NCBI GenBank assembly: GCA_002224055.1
Contig: AZLU01000048.1
Span: 170,252-234,251 of the forward strand
DNA from: Pezizomycotina sp. ARF18
Lineage: Eukaryota; Ascomycota
Direction of reading: 5' to 3'
Length of the DNA: 64,000 bases
A model generated the notes under the pieces. It saw only the letters and a program-made list of their open reading frames with translations. It ran no database searches and was not told the origin of the DNA. Of this stretch, positions 1-9,404 are shown in pieces; the stretch's first letter is position 1, and each line of letters starts with the position of its first letter. A program made the translations under genes and the position numbers.

Positions 1-1244
1 AGTATAGCTAGGACAGGCGTAAAACGAGCTTCCCCCTCCTAGTGTTAGGATGGGCGACTCCCAATTTCTGATGTAGATTGCTTTTCGTATCTTCCGTGCA
101 AAGCTACTACTGAGTCTGGGAAACCGTTGGGTAGCGCAGAGTGGCAGCTGAGCTGAGCTAGTATAGATTCCAGCATCGTGCTTGTTTGCTGTTTCTTGGA
201 GCTCGGAAAGAGAAGTAGAAGTACACCATGCGGCGTTTTTGCCCTGGAATTTTTCAGTGGCTGCGGTAACAATAGTGGACCTGTTCATAGATTATCAGCC
301 TTTAATCTAAACATAAGTAATAAAGTTCGGCTCCGTGACGGATTGCTAGTACATTAAGACTGTTTTTCCTGCTCCGGCTAATATCAACAAGAGCGCATGG
401 GTTAGCTCAAGGTTTATATTTCCATCATGCAACGACATGTTTCATAAAAGTGCTACTCACGAATGCCGGTAGCTACAAGTGAGCCTTATCCCCCTCGATC
501 CACTGTTTAAAATCTTCGCCGTCTATAAATCATTTCCCTGTACCTGGATGGTGAAGTTTCTTCGCCTCGTTGTGGTCTGTCTCAAAATCAACGCCGTCGT
601 GAAGTCACTTCAAAGCGTCCTGCTATTCACCATCTGCGCGTATATATCAGACCGCTATACTACCAGGTGTGCCATTTACATATACTCACTAATTTGCCTC
701 GCGTTCATCGAGTCGATCTTCTCCCTCATATCTGTTGTCTGTTCATGCACCCTCTCCACCGTCTTCCTCGTTGCAGCCATATCTTTTCTGTTATCTTTAT
801 ACACCTTCTAAAGCTCTTTATTGACGACCTTCTCGTCCGCGGTGAGGGTGTTCCAGGAGCGATTTTCGCTCTCCCGAGTTTACCGATGTGCTCCTTCATC
901 TCGCTGTCTTTAAGGGCCACAGAATTCTCTTATGACCCGATGTCTTCTCGCCGCCACCTAGTTTGTCCATTATAGTCTGCAGCGTTTGCCGGCAGAGCCA
1001 TATAGCACGCCGACGGTGGATAAACTAGACGGTAGAGTACCACCACCCTTCTCATCTTCATCTGAGTCGTCCTCGGCGGACTCCTTGAGCACGTTTAGAA
1101 TACGATGATGAATGTCATCTCCGTTCGCAAAGCCTTGACATCGTCAGGCGCGTTTTTGTACGCTTTGATGTACTTGTACGTAGCCGCTGCGACAGCTCCA
1201 AGAGCGCGATGATGCTGCACGCTGTGCCGATAACTTCCACCATT
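1..1244 (-). pseudogene. NLR head: HeLo-like/STAND N-terminal domain plus NACHT, cut by window edge
   Basis: The reading starts at the ATG at 1244 (complement) with MVEVIGTACSIIALLELS, the pattern of the fungal STAND N-terminal (HeLo-like) domain; such domains act as cell-death or signalling heads of fungal NLRs. After about 25 residues the reading slips one frame (continuing AYKNAPDDVKALRTEM) and slips again further on. At about 494-545 the linker typical of NACHT proteins appears (GTGKWFIDGEDFKQW). An intron at 378-460 (GTGAGT, branch-like GCTAAC, TTAG) interrupts the P-loop codons; spliced, they read GIPGAGKTVL, a good Walker A. YFYFSF and MLESILAQLSCHSALP follow (about 100-226), as expected after a NACHT P-loop. 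A TAG stands where Trp is usual just before the P-loop, and the open frame ends at 45. The C-terminal repeat domain lies off the window. The frameshifts and stops argue for a pseudogene or for assembly errors. Domain assignment is firm; functionality is not. Confidence 0.75.
378..460 (-). other. intron splitting the NACHT P-loop codons
   Basis: On the complement the 83-nt segment begins GTGAGT, contains GCTAAC near its 3' end and ends TTAG. Removing it joins the codons into a Walker A motif, which strongly supports the splice and the strand. Confidence 0.7.
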
Positions 1245-1811
1245 TTATCCAGCTGCGAGACACAAGATTTCAAATGGCTCAACGACAGGATATTTTGATA
1301 TTTCCCGGTGTTTTCGACGAAATTAAAGGACGCTCTGGCGAGATCGTCACATTTTTTGAAGGCCAGGATAAGGCACACTCAGCCCACTCTTTTGAGCCTC
1401 TTGCACTCGCATTTCTAAACACGGTGGTCTTGGCTGTTTTCTTGACCCTTTCAAGGCACCAGCAATCAAGTCGTGACACGAGGCTGGGGGTCAGAGTTGT
1501 TTTCGTGAGTGATTATCGTTATCGTCTACGCCGATATACCGATTCCTTATAAAAGGGCGAAGGCCACCACTTCTGGCTCCTGATCATGAACAGTTCTTTA
1601 TCCGTGGAGGAAAATCCTTCTAACATCACCGCGTTCGCAATCCACATCCAAGATGCCGGCATTAGACTCTGTTATCCGTCCTAGAGGCTTACTGCCCATC
1701 CGGTGTTGCAACTGTGAAAAGCGAACTAACGGATTCGAAAGTCCGCGAACGACATATCTCTCGCGAAACAAATTTTTCTCATGATCCCCGACGACAGCGT
1801 CTAACTCAAAG
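1245..1811. other. intergenic, between divergent NLR head and F-box gene
   Basis: No coding signal was recognised. A TATA-like TTATAAAAG lies near 1548 on the + strand, about 260 bp before the F-box start, and may or may not belong to it. Confidence 0.4.
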
Positions 1812-2419
1812 ATGAATCGCCTCCCGAATGAAATCCTTATCGATATCTTTAGTTACCTCGAGTACTGGGACCTTACAATCAATATACCATCGACATGTCG
1901 ACGGTTCCGCGCGGTCGTGGATGGCGTGAGGGATATCCCCGCCATCGCGACCACGTTGTTCCGTGAACGAGCAGAGCACTGTTGGAATCGGAGTTCGAGA
2001 CGTACGAGATACACCCCGCCTTAGCCTTAATCCGTTCCCACAGCAAGGCGTCCTGGAATCCGCTGGACTACGAGAGCAAAATGGATGGTCTCGTCTTTAA
2101 GTCGCGGAAAGGGAACAGGGAAGTGAAATTGAGAGATACGCCAGCGGCATGGGAAAATGCGACGTCGCCGCCCGTTCCAAAGTTTGGACTCGTTATAAAT
2201 AAACACGCGGCAGGCAGGGGTAGATCGGCCGTACAATTGGACGCCCCTATAACGGTTTGGGATCTTATGAGCCTGGTTGTATCCACCGGGCTTGCTATTT
2301 TCAAGCAGAACAACTGGAAAGGGGTGGACAAGGTGGAAGTTATCGACGGCCGGCTATATTTTTCGTATCTTATGATAACCGTTCGGAAGCTAGCGAAAGA
2401 ACGACGAGATCACTTCTGA
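1812..2419 (+). pseudogene. F-box paralog A (one frameshift)
   Basis: The ATG at 1812 opens MNRLPNEILIDIFSYLEYWD, a canonical N-terminal F-box (the Skp1-binding module of SCF ubiquitin ligases), followed by a CRRF motif and LFRERAE. The frame stops at 2024, but the adjoining frame is open from 1982 to 2419 and carries the rest of the family pattern: YEIHPALALI, WENATSPPV and TVWDLMSLV. The two frames join if one indel near 1985-2000 is allowed, giving about 200 residues. The same order (F-box, LFRD, HPLL, ENAxSPAV, C-terminal module) recurs at 3764, 6171, 44527 and 46334. The C-terminal module may be a substrate-binding part; that is inference. It lies head-to-head with the NLR fragment to the left. 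Confidence 0.7.
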
Positions 2420-3763
2420 GGGGCCCATAGAGCCCGATAGATATAGGGCAACAATGGACTCAAGCAATTGATCCTATTAATATCGCCAGTTTGAGCTGAA
2501 ATGGAAGCCGTAGTAAACTTCCTTGCCTGTTCATATCTCAGGGGCATTTACTAATATACCTATGTAAATTTCATTATCGCTTTCTATATGTTTATCGTTG
2601 TAAAGACCCGCAGCTGAATTACACGAGCATTAATGTGACAAACGATGCAGTTATCTTTAAGGTTTGCAATTTAGATTTGCTTGGCGAGGGACTTAATATC
2701 TGTATAGCCTATATCTTTTCCGCCAGGAGAAATAAGCGACCTACTTCGAATTAACGTTAGATGATGTAAATTCTCAATCGGATGTTTCACGGGTTTTGGT
2801 ATGTATGAATGGTGTGTATGAATTCGTAAGATCGACGAACCTTCTCACACGCTTATCATGGCGCCGATCTAGGCTCCATGGCCCCCTTCGTTAACACAGG
2901 CTTACTGATTACAGTTTACGGGTAAACTAGTGATATCCAATTTTCTATTGCAATTAATACCTGAATCCAGATTATCCCACTAATCTCACAGGACGGGTGA
3001 ATCCCGCAAGATATTTAGCAGGTATCTCAACATGGTCGCTGGCATCGAAGAATGAATTCTGCATCGTGACTATAGCATTTAGCCTTAATTTAGATAATGA
3101 GCACATATATGAATAGGATTTATAGGTTGTTAATCTTGCTATCAAAGAAACGCCCTACATCCAGACTCACGTAGAGGGAGTTGCGTTAGGATGAATATTA
3201 TGCTTGTATCAAATCACAATAAATTTACACCAAAGATTGAAGTCCTTGCATTCCATCTACTTGTTGGAGTATTTTTTTAATAGCATTTTTTAATAAGTCG
3301 CGATAGCGTCAAGTAGCGTACCGCAGCGTTATCGATGTTCTCTAATGTCGACGGAGACAAGTTAGATATCACCAAATAGACCATCCACCCTAATATTTAG
3401 AATGCTATTCTAGAAATGAAGAATGACAAATTGCATCAAGCAGTGAGCCAATTATCTTAGCTGCGCAAACGCCTTTTGTTTTTTGGTTATCTTGACGAAA
3501 ACTCGAAGGGAAAAATAAGTCAAAAAATAAAAATTTCAAAAGAAGTGCTAGCAAAAACTACCATTTACTTCAGCGCAAACTCGATGACTTTCAAGGAGAA
3601 CACTTACTCTACTTCCGCCAATTAACAAACTCAAACGGCATTCAATTGAAGTTTTCATCTTCAACTTTATCAGAGTTTCCTCTAGGTTACGAGCAGTAGA
3701 CGTCTGAATCTGCAAACTGATCTCTAATTATCTGCTAACGAAACTTCGGTTAGTACGCAAAAC
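2420..3763. other. AT-rich intergenic
   Basis: AT-rich, with stops in all frames and no recognisable gene. The last 200 bp before 3764 may hold the promoter of F-box paralog B; no clear TATA box was seen. Confidence 0.4.
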
Positions 3764-4493
3764 ATGGATATCATTACGAACGAGCTTCTTTCAGAAATCT
3801 TCGGCCAACTACCATACTACGACTTGAAACTTGCCGTCCCAGCTATTTGCGAGCGATTCCGTCGTCTTCAAGTTGTTAGCGCCTCTACGAAGCATAGCGC
3901 TATTGAAAAGGCTCTCTTCCGCGACGAGTCCGTGGATACACGAGGGGATGACAATCTCGAAACGCTCTTGAAAGCAAAAGTGCAGGGCCACCCTGTCTTT
4001 AGTCGCATCTGGTACCTGTTTTGCAGACCGTTGGAGGACATGTCTATCTGTGGGCTTAACTCCAGCAAAAGAATAAAACGTTTAGCCCCCCCGATCGTAT
4101 TCTGATGCGATTATATGCGAAACTAACACTCTAATGACTCTAGGACCCACCATCGATTTTCAGGGAGGCTCCATCGCGAACGAAAACGCAACGTCTCCAG
4201 CCGTCAGCGCTATCGCGTTATAGTTTCCGAGCTACAGATATGGAAACTGGGTTCCTATTGTGCTCGTAGCACGAAATTGCGATGGCGGGGCTACGGTTAA
4301 GGAGGTCATAGACGCGGTTTACAGGTTCTACGAGAATGATCATGTCATGTTGACCCTTTCCAAGCTCCCAGCTGCTACTAAAGGCAATGAACTGGTCCGC
4401 TTTGGGGACGGATGGGATGATATCGGCGCGTTTACGGTTGACGAGGAGTTCGTTATCGTTAAAATGTACGCCTGTTCCTCGGTATACGAATGA
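3764..4493 (+). pseudogene. F-box paralog B (frame break and one in-frame TAG)
   Basis: The ATG at 3764 begins MDIITNELLSEIFGQLPYYD, an F-box, followed by an ICERF motif and ALFRDES. Exon 1 probably ends at 4096 (GTATTC donor); a short intron with ACTAAC and CTCTAG ends near 4143. The next exon holds the family signature ENATSPAV, then one TAG at about 4222, then GATVKEVIDAVYRFYEND and an acidic C-terminus to the stop ending 4493. The splice as read leaves the frames out of register by one base, so an indel or a different splice site is needed. The TAG could come from a CAG or TGG codon by C-to-T change. About 230 residues if read through. It lies upstream of, and converges on, the MYND gene. 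Confidence 0.65.
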
Positions 4494-4848
4494 ACCCAAG
4501 AAATGAGTAATAGGAAACAAACAGGTGACGAAATAAGGAGATCAGAAATGCTGAACCTGGGTCTATGTATGTTGTTTATTTACGGCAATGCCGGTAGCTT
4601 TTATATAGCAGAGTATGCCCTTTATTTTATTTTTATTTCATTTACAATGGTTCGTTTACTCGATCGAAACCGGACAGGTCAACCAAGGGTTCATTGTAGC
4701 ATCAAGTTCCCTTAGTTACGAAATTCCGGAACCACGGTCACTATGAATCCTGGCTTTGTCCTCCAGCAACGTTTCTTCTCCATATTTTTCTCTTCAATTT
4801 TTCTTTTCTTGATTGTGACAATTTCCATGATGACAAGAAAATCCTACA
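4494..4848. other. convergent intergenic region
   Basis: Lies between the 3' ends of F-box paralog B (+) and the MYND gene (-). AT-rich with pyrimidine tracts; no gene or clear terminator was recognised. Confidence 0.4.
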
Positions 4849-5927
4849 TCAAGTATTTCGGTAAGTAATCATCACTTTCTCCCACTTCCTCAGCTTCCCG
4901 CCCCTCAAAACCATCCCGCTCTCCGCAATCTCCTTAAACCTCTTCAGCCACTCGTTCTTCAGATACGCACGACGGTTATCCTGCGGGCCGGCATGCGATA
5001 TTGCTGACAGTGCAACATAGGCGGGCCCTGATCACTTCTGCTTAAGCACAGAAACGCCACCATAATATTATCCCCCGTTTCCTGCGCGAGCCTTTCCTGC
5101 TTCTCGGTCTCTGCCGGCACCTCGCTATTGAGACTCGTAGAGAAGAATTTTATAGTGTCGGCGCGCCATCTGAGGCACTTGAAGCAGGCGGCTTTGTTCT
5201 CCTTGTCAGGGATGTGTTCGGCGAAGATGAAGAGGGATCGCTTGAGGTCGGCGTCGATGAGGGTATCGGCGATGACGGTGTTGGTGAGCTCTTGGTGGGC
5301 GTCGAGCCATGCTTTGGTGTCGAGGTTGAAAGCGTGGTCGCGGAGGACGGATGGCGGCGATGCGGGATTCGGGGGTTGGAAAATGCGCTTGAGTTGCATA
5401 CAAGCGGGCTTGTGGTCTATCGAACACAATGCATTATAGATCTAGTCAGCGAAGTTCGTCCATATAGACAGTGTCTCCGAAATAGGGCAGAATTATACAA
5501 CTTACTAGCCCAGTCCTTCTGGCATTCCTTGCTCTGTTCTCGGATCATCAATGGGGTCAGCGTCGATGAAAATACAGGTCAATATGCGTGAGTTGGCGAT
5601 TCCGAAGTTATATATAATCCAGGAGGCACAGTAGTTTGCAGCCTTGCAAGCACTGCAACGAAGCAGATCAACGCCGGAGGGAGACTCCTTGCGGTGGTTG
5701 CAAGACTCATGAACTGGCATGATAAGTCCGCCTTTCGTGGGCCTAGCGTACTCCAAACCTTCGTTCTCCGGCGTAGCGTAAATCAGCTTGAAATCCTCGG
5801 GCTTCCACGTCGTTGATACCTCTAGATCTTGAGGCTTCATGGTCTCATGGGTCTCCAAAGTTTGTTTAGAAAATGTAGTAATGACTTGGAAGTGACATGA
5901 AGTATCTGGCCGAAATGATTTTGTCAT
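4849..5927 (-). CDS. MYND-type zinc-finger protein, four exons, apparently intact
   Basis: Reading the complement, exons 5927-5628, 5533-5506, 5416-5061 and 4980-4849 sum to 816 nt (271 residues plus TGA) with all phases consistent. Residues 76-115 form a MYND finger, a protein-protein interaction module: RCSACKAANYC at the end of exon 1, then KECQKDW and HKPAC created exactly across introns 2 and 3. The spacing C91-x2-C94-x5-C100-x3-C104-x6-H111-x3-C115 fits MYND; the first zinc pair is incomplete (C76, then H78 and R79 where a Cys is usual). The rest (IDADLKRSLFIFAEHIPDKE, WLKRFKEIAESG) is helical and charged, without a recognised domain. Intron 2 (5417-5505) is a standard GTAAGT...TAG; intron 1 (5534-5627) would be GC...AG, which is rare; intron 3 (4981-5060) uses GTGGCG. 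The start could also be the in-frame ATG at 5840. This is the cleanest gene in the left part of the window. The partner is unknown. Confidence 0.7.
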
Positions 5928-6170
5928 ATCATGTATAGAAATTTATATCGACATTTCTTGCTTTTATTCGCTTGTTCCTTACTGGACCCATTTCGGTTTT
6001 TTCCTTTCTCTGAAAGAAAATTGCCAAAGATTCGCCAGGAGCAATTTATTTTATGTTTGTTGTTTTTTTTCTCTCACAATTATCAGCACAAATCCTCCCA
6101 AATAGCGAATCCAACCAATAGCCAATAAGTCTATACCAGTATATCAGCTGATCTCATCTTCCCCGTCGTC
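5928..6170. promoter_or_regulatory. divergent intergenic region of MYND gene and F-box paralog C
   Basis: This 243-bp AT-rich segment separates the divergent starts at 5927 (-) and 6171 (+) and probably carries both promoters. No single element is clear. Confidence 0.3.
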
Positions 6171-6901
6171 ATGGATAGAATCCGAACGAAGTTCTGCTCA
6201 AGATACTCTCCTCTCTGCCCTACTGGGATCTCAAGCTTCGCATCCCCGTGGTTTGCAAAAGGTTCAACTCTCTGGTTAACAGCACGACTAAAACCGGCGA
6301 ACTTGACAAGGTCGTCTTCCGAGACGAACCCGATTAAAGTAAAAAAAGCGACAGCATCACTCTAAACCCAATATTCAGAAGGCTCTGGTTCAAGTACGAG
6401 AGCGTCGTCGCGGAGGTTGGAATTTTACCGGCCGAGATAGATGATGAGGATGTTTGGCCGGGGCCTGAGGGTGAGTAAACGCTTATATTCCCGAAATGAA
6501 ATTCAAAATACTAATTAAGACACTTATGAGAATGATCTAACATCCGAACCTATACTTTAACCAGCATGGCGCAGAATCCCGCTTATAAACCACCCCATCG
6601 CTAACGAAAACGCCGTTTCTCCCGCTGTAAAGAGTCTGGGCGTCCATATGCCCGGCCGGTACCTCGAACCTGGGGCTGCCGCGATATTGTGAAAACAGTC
6701 GAAGCATCCGGGCAAAGTGTTACTGTACTAGGCGTTGTTAAAATGCTGGTGGATTACTACAGCGGTATTTTCATGAAAGGGCCGCCCACGTATACTCGCG
6801 GCTGCATGGCTGTAATGGGCACGCACACGGAATGGATCAATATTCACAGCGCGGCTGTCGTGCGTGGAGCTGCCAAGATCTGCGTTAACTCTTCTTGGTG
6901 A
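6171..6901 (+). pseudogene. F-box paralog C (frameshifts)
   Basis: ATG at 6171 (MDRI). One base is missing right after it; in the shifted frame the text is NEVLLKILSSLPYWDLKLRI, a clear F-box, then VVCKRF and VVFRDEPD followed by TAA. A likely intron starts with GTGAGT near 6471 and ends CCAG near 6567. After it comes the family signature in NHPIANENAVSPAV and a TGA at about 6690; another frame then runs 6689-6901 with VTVLGVVKMLVDYYSG, the C-terminal module shared with paralogs A, B and E. At least two indels are needed to read it through. Family membership is firm because the conserved blocks occur in the same order; function is lost or the sequence has errors. Confidence 0.7.
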
Positions 6902-8391
6902 AATCGAGGGCAAATTATGTTTTCGCAATTCAAGAAGGGCTTCCTTTCATGAGAGGAAATGGTAATAATAGGAACGACAGACTCTTATAGTTCAGGGAGA
7001 GAACTACTAGCAACAAATTCATCTATTACATTTTTCGGTACGGTGATTAGAGCTTCACACCAGACTAGGGCAAGACAGCTCAATAGAAGTTCAATCAAGA
7101 TTCTGATCATTTCTGAGTCTAACAAAACTCAAAGGACCCCTTTTTTATTCTTCTGGCTCTACTGCGGGTAATGTGGCCATACTGCGGTGCAGGTCTGTTT
7201 AACAGAAGCGCTAGTATCATGGCGATATGTGCAAGTTGTGAATCAATACACTCGTAGCGCACTAAATAAAATATATACTTAACAAGCGACCTAACACGAT
7301 AGAGGGTAATTATTCTAATATACTAATTCTGAGTAGTTTATGTTAACTCAAAATGGTTCCAATTTTTCGGACTTGTTTATAGAACGAATATCGTGAATCT
7401 CGGAAATCATCAGTATTAACTCCGAGATCGTAGCTATCTAGTATAAAGTCGTTTTACTCCTCTCCCCCCTACTAGACTCGTACATACGCCTACGGAGCTT
7501 AATGCAAATATCTCCAGCCAGGTAACGCCTAGCTTTTTAATAATTCCTAGATTGCGCGTTGCTCATACAATAAACGATTTACGCGTGGTTACGAATCTAA
7601 CATATTGCCCTTTCTCATAAACTCCACATATTTCTCGCATGTGGTCCTAAAACCTTTCAATCATGGTCCAATCTGCCTAGAAAAGCAAAAGGAAAATGCG
7701 TCAGCCCTTGGGCCATCATATCGCGACAACACTATAGGAAGGATTATAGAGCAGAGCGTACAAAATACTCTCGAGCTTTCTATCTTTACTATGATATTAT
7801 GGAAATCACAAGTCGCCTAATAGAAGGGGGTCAAAGGCCGCTGGTTTTACAACACTCTACTTTCAAGATACTGACGAATTCTGTGAGCGTCGCAAAATAT
7901 GCATTTATCTCAGATTAAAATATTTAAACTTCGCAAAATTTATAAAAACGTCGTAAAATTGTTGGAGCTTAATGTGAAAAGATTTATATATATTGTTTCG
8001 TACCCGGACTCTTTTTCCGCGGCCCACGCACGCTTTAAGGGAGAATACAAGATATGTTTTCTATCAAATTTTATAAAATTTCTATGTAAAAATTTAAAAT
8101 GAAAAATGCAGGGATTTTTAGGTTTTTGTTAATTGGAGCCAATGGAGAATGGTGAACTCAATTATAATAGGGTTGCGAGCTGGAGGAGGGACGGTAACGA
8201 GTATGTTATAATTAGGGGGGCTGCCAGGGCTTTCAAAAAGAAGAGCTTGTTTCCGGATTGTTCTAAAGCCATTTACATTGGACAAAGCCAAAAGGAAAAA
8301 CGAGGAAGAAGAAAGGAAGAGAGGCACGAAATAAATGTAAAATAGACAAAAAAAAAAAAAAAAAGCAAAGAGAGAGAGCGTTACAGGATCA
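6902..8391. other. AT-rich intergenic
   Basis: No gene recognised. Open frames of 60-70 codons here have no homology I know and an AT-driven composition. An A-run lies at about 8347-8364. Confidence 0.45.
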
Positions 8392-9404
8392 TTATGCTTT
8401 TTTGTACAGCCGCATAACTTTAGGTTTCCTCTTGAACCTATCCATCCGCTCTTCTATATAACTCGCCCGGATGGCTTCAGCACAGCAAGCAGCCTGCTCC
8501 TCTGTGCCGGTTTCTCGAGGTGCAGGTAGCGGATCATGCAGTAGATATGATACCCCGCGAGGCTATACCCGGTGGTAAATCCGAAGGGGGCTGCACCAAA
8601 TCGGCAGCGCATTGATCGAGCAGTGAATACAGCATGCGCAGCACGCTTGGGATGAATATCGGCGTCGGCGGCTCGCGGTCGGGGCTATGGGCGGCCATCC
8701 ACGGTAAGGGGTGGATATTATACCCTCGGCTCAGTAGCGCGCTGTAGCCGACTGCGCTCGCCACGTGGGGTGGAATGACGTTCCCGGGGTCCCACCTCTC
8801 GTCGATCAGTGCCGGCGTTAAGGTGTACGCGTCCGGGACGTGAAGGAAACCCGTCGCGTCGTTGTCGTCGTGATTGTTGTCATCGACGGACATCATGTAC
8901 CTGTCCTCCGACCAGAGGGTAATGTAGCAGTCGAGCCCGGTGTCGTGCAGCCGTGGCGCTTGCGCCGCCCTCGAGGTTTGGAGACGATAGCTGAGCGTCT
9001 GTGGCACCTACTTGTACATCCCCGTTGCCAAGAGCGCGGCCTTGATAGCCGAGATCTGCGAGTTCCGCACTAGCAGGTCGATATCCTAAAAACAGATATT
9101 CCAAATTGGGATCAAATTTTTGAAAGAAAAAAAAGGGAAAAAAAAGAACAGGAGGGAAATAAAGGAAGAAAGATGAGAGAGAAGCTATAGCTAAACGACT
9201 GAAGGAGTGTTAGGTCAAAAGCGACTCGGGAAAAACAGCCCTACCTCCGGCGTCATCTGCATCGCCATCCAGCGGAAGGCATAGTGATCCACCAAATAAC
9301 CGGGTGGTCAAGCTCGTTGAATATATCGAGGACGTGATCCAGGTAACCCGCGCAGGACGCTTCCTCTTCTTTCTCGTGCTCTGCGTTTTTCCTGTTTCCC
9401 GCAT
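8392..9404 (-). pseudogene. conserved fungal protein with DIDLLV motif (nucleotidyltransferase-like?), broken
   Basis: On the complement, an upstream frame reads VLDIFNELDHPVI (about 9305-9345); after a one-base slip it becomes VDHYAFRWMAMQMTPE, ending at a GTAGGG donor near 9242. The acceptor precedes 9075 and the next exon reads DIDLLVRNSQISAIKAALL. An in-frame TAG (about 9009) interrupts it; the same frame continues to 8534 through RLHDTGLDCYITLW and ALIDERWDPGNVIPPHVAS. A further slip gives an Arg/Lys-rich tail ending KRKPKVMRLYKKA at the TAA at 8392. The arrangement resembles a family of fungal hypothetical proteins; the D-x-D in DIDLLV recalls nucleotidyltransferase folds, but that is only a suggestion. 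Two frameshifts and a stop suggest a pseudogene. Confidence 0.5.

Noticed and set aside
479-811. 110-codon hydrophobic plus-strand frame resembling a membrane protein
   Set aside because: It is antisense to the HeLo-like/NACHT linker, whose motifs and splice are clear on the minus strand.
5128-5591. Plus-strand frames of 103 and 125 codons
   Set aside because: Antisense to the MYND gene, whose four exons keep phase.
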